From: Bordetella genomosp. 1
GTDB lineage: Bacteria > Pseudomonadota > Gammaproteobacteria > Burkholderiales > Burkholderiaceae_B
Length of the DNA: 64,000 nucleotides
Assembly: GCF_002261335.1 (NCBI RefSeq)
Contig: NZ_NEVL01000004.1
Span: 372,001-436,000, forward strand
Direction: 5' to 3'
Of this stretch, positions 6,731 through 18,577 are shown piece after piece. The position numbers and the translations under genes are program-made. The notes under the pieces are model-generated. The model saw only the letters and a list, made by a program, of their open reading frames with translations, had not been told where the DNA came from and searched no databases. Each line of letters begins with the position of its first letter. The first letter of the stretch is position 1.

Positions 6731-9322
6731 ATGCTGGAAACGTATCGCAAACACGTGGCCGAACGCGCGGCGCTGGGTATCCCCCCGCTGCCCCTCTCGG
6801 CCCAACAAACCGCCGATCTGATCGAATTGCTGAAGAGCCCGCCGGCCGGGGAAGAGCAATTCCTGCTGGACCTGCTGACCCACCGCGTGCCCGCCGGCGT
6901 GGACGACGCCGCCAAGGTCAAGGCCTCCTACCTGGCCGCCGTGGCCCTGGGCAAGGAATCGTGTGCACTGATCAGCCGCGCCAAGGCGACCGAACTGCTG
7001 GGCACCATGCTCGGCGGCTACAACATTGGCCCGCTGATCGAACTGCTCGATGACGCTGAAGTCGGCACCGTCGCTGCCGAAGCCCTGAAGAAAACCCTGT
7101 TGATGTTCGACGCCTTCCACGACGTGAAGGAAAAGGCCGACAAGGGCAACGCCAACGCGCGCGCCGTGCTGCAGAGCTGGGCCGATGCCGAGTGGTTCAC
7201 CAGCCGTCCGGAAGTGCCCGAAAGCATGACCATCACGGTCTTCAAGGTGCCCGGCGAAACCAACACCGACGACCTGTCGCCCGCCCCCGACGCCACCACG
7301 CGCCCCGACATTCCGATGCACGCCCTGGCGATGCTGAAGAACAAGCGCGACGGCGCCGCGTTCGAGCCGGAGGAAGACGGCAAGCGCGGTCCGATCAAGT
7401 TCATCGAATCGCTCAAGGAAAAGGGCCATCTGGTCGCCTACGTGGGCGACGTGGTGGGCACCGGCTCCTCGCGCAAGTCGGCCACCAACTCGGTGCTGTG
7501 GTTCACCGGCGAAGACATCCCCTTCGTGCCGAACAAGCGTTTCGGCGGCGTGTGCCTGGGCAGCAAGATCGCCCCGATCTTCTACAACACCATGGAAGAC
7601 GCCGGCGCCCTGCCGATCGAACTCGACGTTTCCAAGATGGAAATGGGCGACGTGGTCGAGCTGCGCCCCTATGAGGGCAAGGCCCTGAAGAACGGCGAAG
7701 TCATCTCCGAATTCGAAGTGAAGTCGGACGTGCTGTTCGACGAAGTGCGCGCCGGTGGCCGCATTCCGCTGATCATCGGCCGCGGCCTCACCGCCAAGGC
7801 CCGCGAGGCCCTCGGCCTGGCGCCCTCGACCCTGTTCCGCCTGCCGAAGAACCCGGCCGACAGCGGCCGCGGCTTCTCGCTGGCCCAGAAGATGGTCGGC
7901 CGCGCCTGCGGCCTGCCGGAAGGCCAGGGCATCCGCCCGGGCACCTACTGCGAACCGAAGATGACCTCGGTCGGCAGCCAGGACACCACCGGCCCGATGA
8001 CCCGCGACGAGCTGAAGGACCTGGCGTGCCTGGGCTTCTCGGCCGACCTCGTGATGCAGTCGTTCTGCCACACGGCCGCCTACCCCAAGCCCGTGGACGT
8101 GAAGACGCACCACACGCTGCCCCAGTTCATCAGCACCCGCGGCGGCATTTCGCTGCGTCCGGGCGACGGCGTGATCCACTCGTGGCTCAACCGCATGCTG
8201 CTGCCCGACACGGTCGGCACCGGCGGCGACTCGCACACCCGCTTCCCGATCGGCATTTCGTTCCCGGCCGGTTCGGGCCTGGTCGCCTTCGCCGCCGCCA
8301 CCGGCGTGATGCCGCTGGACATGCCGGAATCGGTGCTGGTGCGCTTCAAGGGCAAGATGCAGCCCGGCGTCACGCTGCGTGACCTGGTCAACGCGATCCC
8401 GCTCTATGCCATCCAGCAGGGCATGCTGACCGTGGCCAAGCAGGGCAAGAAGAACATCTTCTCCGGCCGCATCCTCGAAATCGAAGGTCTGCCCGACCTG
8501 AAGGTCGAACAGGCATTCGAGCTGTCCGACGCCTCGGCCGAACGCTCGGCCGCCGGCTGCACGGTGCACCTGAACAAAGAACCGATCATCGAATACATCA
8601 ACAGCAACATCGTGATGCTGAAGTGGATGATCGCCAACGGCTACGAAGACGAGCGTTCGATCGCCCGCCGCATCAAGGCCATGGAAGCCTGGCTGGCCGA
8701 TCCCCAGCTGCTGCAGCCCGATGCCGACGCCGAGTACGCCGCCGTCATCGAGATCGACCTGGCCGACATCCACGAGCCCATCGTGGCGTGCCCGAACGAC
8801 CCCGACGACGTGAAGACGCTGTCGGACGTGGCCGGCGCCAAGATCGACGAAGTGTTCATCGGCAGCTGCATGACCAACATCGGTCACTTCCGCGCGGCCT
8901 CCAAGCTGCTCGAAGGCAAGCGCGACATCCCGGTCAAGCTGTGGGTTGCCCCGCCGACCAAGATGGACGCGGCCCAGCTCACCGAGGAAGGCCACTACGG
9001 CGTGTTCGGCACGGCCGGTGCCCGCACCGAAATGCCGGGCTGCTCGCTGTGCATGGGCAACCAGGCCCAGGTCCGCGAAGGCGCCACGGTGATGTCGACC
9101 AGCACCCGCAACTTCCCCAACCGTCTGGGCAAGAACACCAACGTGTATCTGGGCTCGGCCGAACTGGCCGCCATCTGCTCGCGCCTGGGTCGCATCCCGA
9201 CCAAGGACGAGTACATGGCCGACATGGGCGTCATCAACAAGAGCGGCGACCAGATCTACCAATACCTGAACTTCGACAAGATCGCCGACTACAAGGATGT
9301 GGCCGACGTGATCGAGGTGTAA
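6731..9322 (+). CDS. acnB: aconitate hydratase B
   Basis: 863 residues, the usual AcnB length. It interconverts citrate and isocitrate through cis-aconitate in the TCA cycle, in the cytoplasm, using a [4Fe-4S] cluster. AcnB order is seen: HEAT-like N-terminus (about 1-160), then the swivel domain ([35 protein letters not shown]), then the catalytic domains with HTHxxF-type motifs. Cluster ligands are Cys713 ([13 protein letters not shown]), Cys771 and Cys774 (GCSLCMGNQ). Related AcnB proteins can bind mRNA when the cluster is lost and may also act on 2-methylcitrate-derived 2-methylaconitate; this is family knowledge. It is transcribed alone, from a promoter next to the repeat shared with acnA, and ends in a strong terminator. 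Confidence 0.98.
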   Translation: MLETYRKHVAERAALGIPPLPLSAQQTADLIELLKSPPAGEEQFLLDLLTHRVPAGVDDAAKVKASYLAAVALGKESCALISRAKATELLGTMLGGYNIGPLIELLDDAEVGTVAAEALKKTLLMFDAFHDVKEKADKGNANARAVLQSWADAEWFTSRPEVPESMTITVFKVPGETNTDDLSPAPDATTRPDIPMHALAMLKNKRDGAAFEPEEDGKRGPIKFIESLKEKGHLVAYVGDVVGTGSSRKSATNSVLWFTGEDIPFVPNKRFGGVCLGSKIAPIFYNTMEDAGALPIELDVSKMEMGDVVELRPYEGKALKNGEVISEFEVKSDVLFDEVRAGGRIPLIIGRGLTAKAREALGLAPSTLFRLPKNPADSGRGFSLAQKMVGRACGLPEGQGIRPGTYCEPKMTSVGSQDTTGPMTRDELKDLACLGFSADLVMQSFCHTAAYPKPVDVKTHHTLPQFISTRGGISLRPGDGVIHSWLNRMLLPDTVGTGGDSHTRFPIGISFPAGSGLVAFAAATGVMPLDMPESVLVRFKGKMQPGVTLRDLVNAIPLYAIQQGMLTVAKQGKKNIFSGRILEIEGLPDLKVEQAFELSDASAERSAAGCTVHLNKEPIIEYINSNIVMLKWMIANGYEDERSIARRIKAMEAWLADPQLLQPDADAEYAAVIEIDLADIHEPIVACPNDPDDVKTLSDVAGAKIDEVFIGSCMTNIGHFRAASKLLEGKRDIPVKLWVAPPTKMDAAQLTEEGHYGVFGTAGARTEMPGCSLCMGNQAQVREGATVMSTSTRNFPNRLGKNTNVYLGSAELAAICSRLGRIPTKDEYMADMGVINKSGDQIYQYLNFDKIADYKDVADVIEV

Positions 9323-9363
9323 GGTCCGGCTGGATCCCGGCCCGCGCAAGCGGGCCTGCCAGA

Positions 9364-9396
9364 CCCCCCGCGATGCGAGTCGCGGGGGTTTTTGTT
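9364..9396 (+). terminator. rho-independent terminator of acnB
   Basis: CCCCCGCGA (9365-9373) pairs with TCGCGGGGG (9380-9388) around a six-base loop and is followed by TTTTTGTTT. Confidence 0.9.
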
Positions 9397-9434
9397 TGCG
9401 GGTCCGGCGCGCATGGCAACGGGCACGCGGGCGT

Positions 9435-9467
9435 AAAAAAACCCGCGCGAAATCGCGCGGGTTTTTT
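9435..9467 (-). terminator. bidirectional terminator for the TonB receptor gene
   Basis: CCCGCGCG (9442-9449) and CGCGCGGG (9454-9461) flank an AAAT loop, with seven A on the left and six T on the right. It serves the leftward receptor gene and backs up the acnB terminator. Confidence 0.88.
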
Positions 9468-9482
9468 CCTGGCGGGAAGGAA

Positions 9483-11675
9483 TCAGAATTCCATCGAGGC
9501 CGACAGGGAGAAGGTGCGGGGACCGCCGAGCACGAGATAGCCCTGCCCCGGGTAACCGCCGACCGAAGCCCAGTAATTGCGATTGGCGATGTTGTCGACA
9601 CGCGCACGCAGCGTTACCAAGTGGCCCTGGACATCCATCATGTAGCGCAGGCCGGCATCGAAGCGAGTCCAGCCCGGCACTTTGAGCGTGTTGGTGTCGT
9701 TGGCGTAAGTCGACCCGGTGTAGACGACTCGACCATCCACCGTCAGACCGTCCACACCCGGGATGTCCCATTCCACCCCCATATTGGCTTGAAATCGCGG
9801 CACGCCGATCACGCGATTGCCGTCGATTGCGGAATTGCCAGTCGAGCGTTGCGTGGCATCGAGCCAGGTCAAACCGCCGAGCACGCGAACGGTGCGCGTC
9901 GCTTCGCCATATACCGTCAACTCGGCTCCTTGATGGCGATCCTTTCCACCCTTCTGGAACACGAGATTCTCGTCAACGAATGCGCGTGGGCGATCCGTCG
10001 AGAACAATGCCAGTCCGGCACCGACTCCGCCGCCCTCATACTTGATGCCGATTTCCTTCTGTTTCGACACATACGGCGCGAGCGACTGACCCGCGTTAAC
10101 GACGTCCTGGTTGTTGAACAGCGCCGGGGCCGTTTCACCCGCCACCAGAGCCTCGATGTAATTGCCGTAGAGCGACACGTTCGGCGTCAGCTTGAACACG
10201 ATGCCCGCTGCCGGCGTGTTCTTGCTTGCGTCGTAGGCACTGGTTTCTTTGCCCGAGTTGTACGCGTAATTGCGGCTCGTCAGCTGTTGATGCCGGATGC
10301 CGGCCGTCACCAGCAACGTATCGTCGAAGAACCCCAGCGTGTCACCCACGGCGACGCTCGTCGTGCGGATTCTGCCCTGCAACGCAGGATCGTTCAGATC
10401 GTTGAACGACCCGCCCAGCGCCGGCGCGTCATAGTAAGTGACGGGGTTGTAAAGATTGGTGGGCCGGGCTGCGGCGGTCGCGTACGCATTGTCCTTCTTG
10501 AGCTGAAAATAGGCCGCCGAGACAACGAATTGATGGCTGACCGGGCCAGTCTGGAGTTTGGCGCGGGCGCCCACTTCGCCCGTATTGACACTGTCCTCAC
10601 GGGCATTGTCGAACCTGCTGAAGGTGCCCGCACCGGTCTGCGTGTTGGTCAACGTCAAGTTTGCCAGCGAGTTGCGCTCGTCGCTGCGACGGAACCCATA
10701 CGCGGCCCACGTCGTGATGCTGTCGTTGAGATCGTATTCGGCGCGCAACGTACCGAATACGTCGCGCTCATTCGAATATGACCAAGGCTGAGCCCAGTTC
10801 GAACTGGCGTCGGGTGCATCCGGGACGTGAGTAGCGGTGCGCGGCACGGTCACGTTGGTGCGCGTGCGTTTCAGTTTGTTTTCTTGCCAGCCAATATCGG
10901 CCGACAAGCGCACATCGGCGGATCGCCAATCAAGGCCCACAGAACCCACGCTGGTACGAGCGTGTTCGTCATCGATGCCAGTGCCGCCGCTTCGATTGGC
11001 CAGGTTAATACGAATGCCAGTGCTATCGTCGGGACCGAACCGGCGAGCGATGTCCGCGGCCACACCGACCTGACCGCCACTGCCCACGCTCGTCGTAAAG
11101 CGAGTGAGCGGCTCATTCGGCGCCCGCTTGGGCACGAGGTTGATGATGCCGCCGATTCCGCCACCGTTAGGGGTCGCGCCATTCAAAAACGCGGACGCGC
11201 CTCGGGTCACTTCAACACGTTCAAACAGCTCGGTGGCGATGTACTGACGCGGCAACAGGCTATAGAGGCCGTTGTATGCAATGTCGTCCGAGTTCGTCAG
11301 GAAGCCGCGGATGAAGTACGACTCCTGGAAGTTGCCGAAGCCGCGCGCGACGCGCACGCCGGGGTCGTTCTGCAGCACGTCGCCGACGCCGTGGGCCTGC
11401 TTGTCCTGGATCAGTTCGTTGGTGTAGGCGGTGGTGGAGAACGGGGTCTCGAGGTTGCTGCGGGTGCCGAGGATGCCGATGCGCGAGCCGGTGGCCACCT
11501 GGCCCCCGGCGAAGGGCGCGGCCAGGCCGCTGGCCGAGGCGTCGGCGCTGGCCTCGACCTTGACGGCGTTGAGCGTGACGGAGTCGTCCGTGGCCGGGGC
11601 GGCGGTCTGCGCCTGCGCCGCGATCACGTACCAGGGCAGCACTGCGGCCAGCCATGCGAGATTCTGTTTTTTCAT
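9483..11675 (-). CDS. TonB-dependent siderophore receptor
   Basis: 730 residues. A signal peptide (MKKQNLAWLAAVLPWYVIAAQAQ) is followed by the plug domain (about 60-200: ETPFSTTAYTNELIQDKQ, VARGFGNFQESYFIRGF, ERVEVTRGASAFLNG, GGIGGIINLVPKR) and a 22-strand beta-barrel ending in aromatic Phe (LSASMEF). The plug motifs are those of ferric-siderophore receptors of the FhuA/FpvA/FoxA kind. There is no N-terminal signalling extension, so it is not a FecA-type transducer. The ATG at 11675 starts the signal peptide; the in-frame region upstream is Arg-rich and not protein-like. A Fur-box-like sequence lies about 190 bp upstream, so iron repression is likely. No siderophore genes are adjacent; a xenosiderophore is possible. 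Confidence 0.93.
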   Translation of the reverse strand: MKKQNLAWLAAVLPWYVIAAQAQTAAPATDDSVTLNAVKVEASADASASGLAAPFAGGQVATGSRIGILGTRSNLETPFSTTAYTNELIQDKQAHGVGDVLQNDPGVRVARGFGNFQESYFIRGFLTNSDDIAYNGLYSLLPRQYIATELFERVEVTRGASAFLNGATPNGGGIGGIINLVPKRAPNEPLTRFTTSVGSGGQVGVAADIARRFGPDDSTGIRINLANRSGGTGIDDEHARTSVGSVGLDWRSADVRLSADIGWQENKLKRTRTNVTVPRTATHVPDAPDASSNWAQPWSYSNERDVFGTLRAEYDLNDSITTWAAYGFRRSDERNSLANLTLTNTQTGAGTFSRFDNAREDSVNTGEVGARAKLQTGPVSHQFVVSAAYFQLKKDNAYATAAARPTNLYNPVTYYDAPALGGSFNDLNDPALQGRIRTTSVAVGDTLGFFDDTLLVTAGIRHQQLTSRNYAYNSGKETSAYDASKNTPAAGIVFKLTPNVSLYGNYIEALVAGETAPALFNNQDVVNAGQSLAPYVSKQKEIGIKYEGGGVGAGLALFSTDRPRAFVDENLVFQKGGKDRHQGAELTVYGEATRTVRVLGGLTWLDATQRSTGNSAIDGNRVIGVPRFQANMGVEWDIPGVDGLTVDGRVVYTGSTYANDTNTLKVPGWTRFDAGLRYMMDVQGHLVTLRARVDNIANRNYWASVGGYPGQGYLVLGGPRTFSLSASMEF

Positions 11676-11865
11676 GCGTGGAGGATTCCCGTGGACGCGG
11701 CGACCAGGACGAGGCCGCGCCATTTTTTCGATAGATGCCGCGCGGCGGGCGCGTGGCGGATGCGCTGTGGGAAAGGGGGCGATGGCCGCGTGCGGCGCGA
11801 CGCCCGGGCGCCACCGGCGCACCCTGCTTTCCGGACCATTGCGCAACGATCCAAGCGCATTTTAG

Positions 11866-11888
11866 CTATCAGGAATCATTATCATTCT
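11866..11888 (-). promoter_or_regulatory. Fur-box-like sequence, in the 415-base gap 11676-12090
   Basis: On the minus strand AATGATAATGATT (11886-11874) gives repeated NATWAT hexamers as in the Fur consensus. It lies upstream of the siderophore receptor, as expected for iron regulation. The remainder of the gap 11676-12090 holds a long GC-rich leader on the receptor side and an AT-rich stretch (11860-12000); I see no gene in it. Confidence 0.55.
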
Positions 11889-12090
11889 TGTAACAACCGC
11901 AAATCAGTCGTAGTCGTTGCAACAAAACCACGACTTACGCCATGCTGAAAGCAATATTTCCCTCTTAATCCGCGATAACCGCAATAAGTTACCGACCCTG
12001 AGGTCAGCGTAACCAGTCGTTTCGCGGACGTATAGAATGAGGACCGGGCGCAGCATGCGTCCCCGAGCCCTAGTCGACCCGAGGAAAGCC

Positions 12091-12693
12091 ATGCGAGCCG
12101 CCCTGCCGACGCTGGTGGCCGCGCTTGCCCTGACGGGTTGTGCCTCCACCGCGCCGCCCGCGAACCCCGAGAACATCTGCGCGATCTTCCGCGAGAAGCC
12201 CGACTGGCACGACGCCGCGCTGCGGGTGCAGAAGAAATGGGGCGCGCCGGTGAATGTGCCGATCGCGATGATGTACCAGGAGTCGAGCTTCCGGCACGAC
12301 GCCCTGCCCCCGCGCTACTACTTTTTGGGCTTCATTCCCTGGGGCCGCGTGAGCTCGGCCTACGGCTATGCGCAGGCCAAGGACGAGACCTGGGCCGACT
12401 ACAAGCGCGAGGCGGGCGGCTGGTTCTCGAGCCGCGACAACTTCGGCGACGCGCTCGACTTCATGGGCTGGTACATGAGCAAGACCCAGCGCATCAACGG
12501 CATCTCCAAGTGGGATGCGTATGGCCAGTACCTGAACTACCACGAGGGCTGGACGGGCTACAAGAACCGCAGCTACGACCGCAAGGCCTGGCTCAAGCGC
12601 GTGTCGCAGCAGGTGCAGGCGCGCGCCGAACGCTTCGGCGCGCAATACAAGCAGTGCGAACGCGAGCTGACCCGGGGCGGCTGGTTCTTCTGA
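12091..12693 (+). CDS. transglycosylase SLT-like lipoprotein
   Basis: 200 residues. ATG at 12091 follows GAGGAAAGCC. A lipoprotein signal peptide ends in the lipobox LTGC (Cys17). The mature part resembles the lytic transglycosylase SLT fold: the ES-type catalytic Glu64 in MMYQESSFRHDA, then a GYAQA motif in SAYGYAQAKDETWADYKREAG, then conserved aromatic-rich stretches (NFGDALDFMGWYM, YLNYHEGWTGY). Members cleave the glycan backbone of peptidoglycan in the periplasm; catalytic activity here is inferred from the Glu. It stands alone with its own terminator. Confidence 0.82.
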   Translation: MRAALPTLVAALALTGCASTAPPANPENICAIFREKPDWHDAALRVQKKWGAPVNVPIAMMYQESSFRHDALPPRYYFLGFIPWGRVSSAYGYAQAKDETWADYKREAGGWFSSRDNFGDALDFMGWYMSKTQRINGISKWDAYGQYLNYHEGWTGYKNRSYDRKAWLKRVSQQVQARAERFGAQYKQCERELTRGGWFF

Positions 12694-12702
12694 AGACGCG
12701 GC

Positions 12703-12722
12703 GCCCGCTCGCGCGGGCTTTT
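12703..12722 (+). terminator. short terminator after the SLT lipoprotein gene
   Basis: GCCCGC (12703-12708) and GCGGGC (12713-12718) around a TCGC loop, followed by TTTT. Confidence 0.7.
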
Positions 12723-12796
12723 CCCCATGGCCGCGCGTCGCGGCGCTCCCTATACTGCCAGCCGGAGACCTGAAGGCAGCCCGCAACGGAGCGCCC

Positions 12797-13699
12797 ATGA
12801 AAATAGATATCGCGGCGCTGCAGATGCTGGTGGCCGCCATCGAAGAACGCAGCCTGGCGCGCGCCGCCGAACGCGAGAACCTGGTGGCCTCGGCCGCGAG
12901 CAAGCGCATCGTCGAGCTCGAACGCCAGGTCGGCACCACCCTGCTGGCGCGGCACAACCGCGGCGTGGAGCCCACGGCGGCCGGCGCCGCCCTGTATCAC
13001 AAGGCGCGCGCCATCCTGCAGAGCGTGCGGTCGCTCGAAGACCTCTGCGTCGACTACGCCCCCGACGGCATCCCGAAGCTGCGGCTGGCCGCCAATCGTT
13101 CCGCCATCGTGCAGTTCCTGCCCGCCGACCTGCGCGACTACGGCCGGATCGAGCCGCGTGCGCGCGTCGATCTGGTCGAGGCCTACAGCGGCGACATCCC
13201 GCGCCTGGTGTCCGACCAGGAGGTGGACATCGGCATCTATCACGCCAGCGGGGCCGCCCCCGGTGTGACCTCGCACCCCTATCGCACCGACCGGGTGGTG
13301 CTGGTCACGCCGATCGACCATCCGCTGGCGGGCCGCGGGCCGGTGTTCCTCGAGGAGGCGCGCAGCTACGATTTCCTGGGCTATTTCCCGCGCCACTCCT
13401 TCGAAGCCTTTCTCGAACTGGTGGGCGCCAGTCTGTCCGGGCCGCTCAACGTCAAGGTGCAGGTGGCCAACTACGAGGCACGCTGCCGCATGATCCGCGA
13501 AGGGCTGGGCATCGGCGTCTTGCCGGAGCTGATCGCCGACACCTATCTGGGCCTGCTGGGCCTGGCGAAGGTGGCGCTGCGCGACGCGTGGGCCGAGCGC
13601 CAGTTCTTCGTCTGTGTGCGCGATCCCGCGCATCTGCGGCCGTCGGCGCAGGCCCTGCTGCAGTGCCTGCGCCACCAGGCGCCCGGTCAGGTGCGATAG
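12797..13699 (+). CDS. LysR-family transcriptional regulator
   Basis: 300 residues. The N-terminal winged helix-turn-helix (about 1-60: LQMLVAAIEERSLARAAE, ASAASKRIVELERQVG, LLARHNRGVEPTAAG) is followed by the periplasmic-binding-like effector domain (about 92-295, with DIGIYH and REGLGIGVLPE). It lies tail to tail with the class II aldolase gene, overlapping it by 13 bp at the 3' ends, so it is not divergent from its likely neighbour target. A TATACT-like -10 is present near 12751. Its effector and targets are unknown. Confidence 0.9.
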   Translation: MKIDIAALQMLVAAIEERSLARAAERENLVASAASKRIVELERQVGTTLLARHNRGVEPTAAGAALYHKARAILQSVRSLEDLCVDYAPDGIPKLRLAANRSAIVQFLPADLRDYGRIEPRARVDLVEAYSGDIPRLVSDQEVDIGIYHASGAAPGVTSHPYRTDRVVLVTPIDHPLAGRGPVFLEEARSYDFLGYFPRHSFEAFLELVGASLSGPLNVKVQVANYEARCRMIREGLGIGVLPELIADTYLGLLGLAKVALRDAWAERQFFVCVRDPAHLRPSAQALLQCLRHQAPGQVR

Positions 13700-14481
13700 G
13701 AAGGATCGAGGCGGTCGCACAGGCGCAGCAGCGCGGGCCATTCCATCTGGCCATACGGGCGGCGCGTGCCGGGCTGGTATTGATTCCAGGTGGCCTCCTG
13801 GATCTCGGGCGACAGCGCGGACAGCGGCATGTTGCACGCCATGGCCGCCAGCTGCGCGCGGCACGACACCTCGAGCCGATGCATCCAGTTGAAGGCCTCG
13901 CCGATCGTGCGGCCCACGGTGAGCAGGCCATGGTTGCGCAGGATCAGCGCCTCGCCGGCGCCCAGGTCGGCCACCAGCGAGGCCTGTTCGCGCGTGTCGA
14001 GCACCACGCCCTCGTAGTCGTGATAGCCGATGCGCAGGAAGCGCAGCGAGGTCTGATTCAGCGGTAGCAGGCCGCAGGCCAGCGACGACACCGCCATGCC
14101 GGCCCAGGTGTGCGTGTGGATCACGCAATCGACCTCCGGCCGGGCCTCGTGCACGGCCGAATGGATCACGAAGCCGGCCTTGTTCACGCCGTACTTCAGC
14201 GCGCCGAAATCGGGCGCCGCCAGCACGTTGCCGTCGTGGTCGATCTTGATGAGGCTGGAGGCGGTGATCTCTTCGTAGAGCAGGCCGTAGGCGTTGATCA
14301 GGAACGCGCCTTGCTCGCCCGGCACCCTCAACGAAATGTGATTGGCGATCATGTCCGACATGCCGTAGTGCGCCACCAGGCGATAGCAGGCGGCCAGATC
14401 GATGCGCGCCTGCCACTCGGCCTCGGAACATTGTCCCTGCATGGAAGGAATGCGCAGCTGGTGCGGAAGGGGTTGCGTCAT
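13687..14481 (-). CDS. class II aldolase/adducin-family protein
   Basis: 264 residues with the full class II aldolase fold: a start region MIANHISLRVP, the acidic YEEITASSLIKID, zinc ligands His122 and His124 in VIHTHTWAGMAV, and His184 in LRNHGLLTVG. Bacterial relatives cleave or decarboxylate sugar phosphates or hydroxy acids with a divalent metal, while many family members of this length are of unknown substrate. ATG at 14479-14481 was chosen. A dyad (GTGTCA-N6-TGACAC) lies 19 bp upstream of the start. Confidence 0.85.
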   Translation of the reverse strand: MTQPLPHQLRIPSMQGQCSEAEWQARIDLAACYRLVAHYGMSDMIANHISLRVPGEQGAFLINAYGLLYEEITASSLIKIDHDGNVLAAPDFGALKYGVNKAGFVIHSAVHEARPEVDCVIHTHTWAGMAVSSLACGLLPLNQTSLRFLRIGYHDYEGVVLDTREQASLVADLGAGEALILRNHGLLTVGRTIGEAFNWMHRLEVSCRAQLAAMACNMPLSALSPEIQEATWNQYQPGTRRPYGQMEWPALLRLCDRLDPSYRT

Positions 14482-14499
14482 GAGCCGTTGAACCTCGTT

Positions 14500-14517
14500 G
14501 TGTCAGGGGTATGACAC
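14500..14517 (-). promoter_or_regulatory. operator-like dyad upstream of the class II aldolase
   Basis: GTGTCA (14500-14505) and TGACAC (14512-14517) form a perfect 6-bp inverted repeat with a six-base spacer close to the aldolase start. It could bind the LysR regulator or a GntR-type protein. Confidence 0.35.
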
Positions 14518-14690
14518 GATGCTAGCGAGCCGCGCGCGGGCCGGGCATGACGGATTTCGAACGCCGCGTTTCCAGCCATCGCAGCCTCGCGCGCATCCAT
14601 GACGCCCGACAAGCCGGATGTCAGAGATTCTTGGTACAACGGAGGGCGAAGCAGGAGGCGTCGCGCGGGCGGAACTTTGACGTGTCGTTC

Positions 14691-14743
14691 AAGTCTTATA
14701 TAAGATACAAGACACCCACGGCACTGCCCTCGAAGCCTACAAT
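14691..14743 (+). promoter_or_regulatory. shared operator and promoter region of acnA
   Basis: GTCTTATA-N5-TACAAGAC (14693-14713) repeats the acnB element with one base different and keeps the palindrome TCTTATATAAGA (14694-14705). TACAAT (14738-14743) stands 32 bp after the palindrome, as at acnB (34 bp). A second possible promoter, TTGACG (14677-14682) with TATAAG (14699-14704) 16 bp on, would have its -10 inside the palindrome. The remainder of 14482-14806 holds only the aldolase dyad and no gene. Confidence 0.65.
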
Positions 14744-14806
14744 GACAAACGCGCGGAAACGCCACAAAATGGCGGTTTTACGCGGTCAACACCCATGGAG
14801 TCCATC

Positions 14807-17512
<2,706 letters not shown>

Positions 17513-17543
17513 GCGCCCGCTGCCGGCGGGTTCGCCCGCCCGT

Positions 17544-17582
17544 GAAAAAAGCCCGCGAAGCATTGCGCTTCGCGGGCTTTTT
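17544..17582. terminator. bidirectional terminator between acnA and ygiD
   Basis: GCCCGCGAAGC (17551-17561) pairs with GCTTCGCGGGC (17567-17577) around ATTGC, with an A-run before and TTTTT after, serving both convergent genes. Confidence 0.92.
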
Positions 17583-17603
17583 GTTGCGCGCGGCCGGCGG
17601 CCG

Positions 17604-18410
17604 TCAGGCCGCGTGCGCGTCGCCGAACTGATAGGCGTCCATCGCCAGCGCGGCGTAGCTGACCTCGTCGGTGAGCCGGCGCGGCGCACAGGCCCGGTCG
17701 GCCGCCGTGTCGCCCGCGCCCAACGCCACGTAGAGCGGCATCAGGTGGTCGTCGTGCGGGTGGGCCTGGTGCGCGCCGGGGGCTTGCGCGGCCCAGTCGA
17801 ACAGCGCGGGCAGGTCGTGCTGCGCCAGATGCTCGGCATACCAGGCCTGGAATGCCGGCACGTAGGGATGCGCGGGCGCCTGCTGCGGCATGCGCACGTC
17901 GCGCAGATTGTGCGTGAGCGAGCCCGAGCCGATGATGAGGACGCCCTCCGCCCGCAGCGGCGCGAGCGCCTGGCCGAGCGCATATTGCTGCTGCGCATCG
18001 CGCGACATGTCGAGCGAGAGCTGCACCACCGGCACGTCGGCGTCCGGATAGAGATAGCGCAGCGGCACCCAGGCGCCGTGGTCGAGCGGGCGGCGCGGGT
18101 CGTTGTCGGCGGCGATGCCGGCGTCGGCCAGCAGCGCGCGCACGCGCTCGGCCAGCTCGGGCGAGCCGGGGGCGCCGTATTGCAGGTGGTAGAGCTCGGG
18201 CGGAAAGCCGCCGAAGTCGTGCCAGGCGATCTGGCGGTCGCGCGTGGAGACGGCGAGCCCGTGCCCCGCCCAGTGGGGCGAGACGACGAGGATGGCGCGC
18301 GGCCGGGCGGGCAGCGCGGCGCTCCAGGCCGCCAGCGCGGCGCCGGTCTGGCCGGGCTCGACGGCGAGCATGGGAGAGCCGTGCGATACGAACAAGGTGG
18401 GCCAAAGCAT
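17604..18410 (-). CDS. ygiD: 4,5-DOPA dioxygenase extradiol-like enzyme (YgiD type)
   Basis: 268 residues, class III extradiol dioxygenase (LigB) fold. Recognisable are LFVSHGSPMLAV at the start (metal His10), VVSPHWAGHG, DFGGFPPELYHLQY, DHGAWVPLRYLYPDADVPV and IIGSGSLTHNLRD, which together are typical of the YgiD/DODA group that opens catechol rings such as L-DOPA using a metal centre. The natural substrate in bacteria is uncertain. ATG at 18410 follows GAAGGAAGATCGTC. It is divergent from the DUF2863-type gene across a gap carrying a 16-bp perfect inverted repeat. Confidence 0.88.
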   Translation of the reverse strand: MLWPTLFVSHGSPMLAVEPGQTGAALAAWSAALPARPRAILVVSPHWAGHGLAVSTRDRQIAWHDFGGFPPELYHLQYGAPGSPELAERVRALLADAGIAADNDPRRPLDHGAWVPLRYLYPDADVPVVQLSLDMSRDAQQQYALGQALAPLRAEGVLIIGSGSLTHNLRDVRMPQQAPAHPYVPAFQAWYAEHLAQHDLPALFDWAAQAPGAHQAHPHDDHLMPLYVALGAGDTAADRACAPRRLTDEVSYAALAMDAYQFGDAHAA

Positions 18411-18478
18411 GACGATCTTCCTTCAAAGCGGATGATGTCATTCTGCCCATATTCAAATCGGCAATAAACCACCGAATC

Positions 18479-18517
18479 CGGCATAGGCTGTTGCGCATCG
18501 AGCAACAGCCTATGCCG
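18479..18517. repeat. perfect 16-bp inverted repeat between ygiD and the DUF2863-type gene
   Basis: CGGCATAGGCTGTTGC (18479-18494) and its exact reverse complement (18502-18517) surround a seven-base spacer. It lies 61 bp before the DUF2863-type start and 68 bp before the ygiD start. There is no T-run, so it is a hairpin or a large operator, not a standard terminator. Confidence 0.75.
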
Positions 18518-18577
18518 CACGTCCCCGATCGGGCGTTAAACTACGCTGTTACGCATCCCGACAACGATCCTATATCA

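Noticed and set aside
6716-9607. Very long open frame on the minus strand across acnB (about 960 codons)
   Set aside because: Mirror of a GC-rich coding strand. The translation is His/Arg/Gly/Val-rich without motifs, and acnB on the plus strand is certain.
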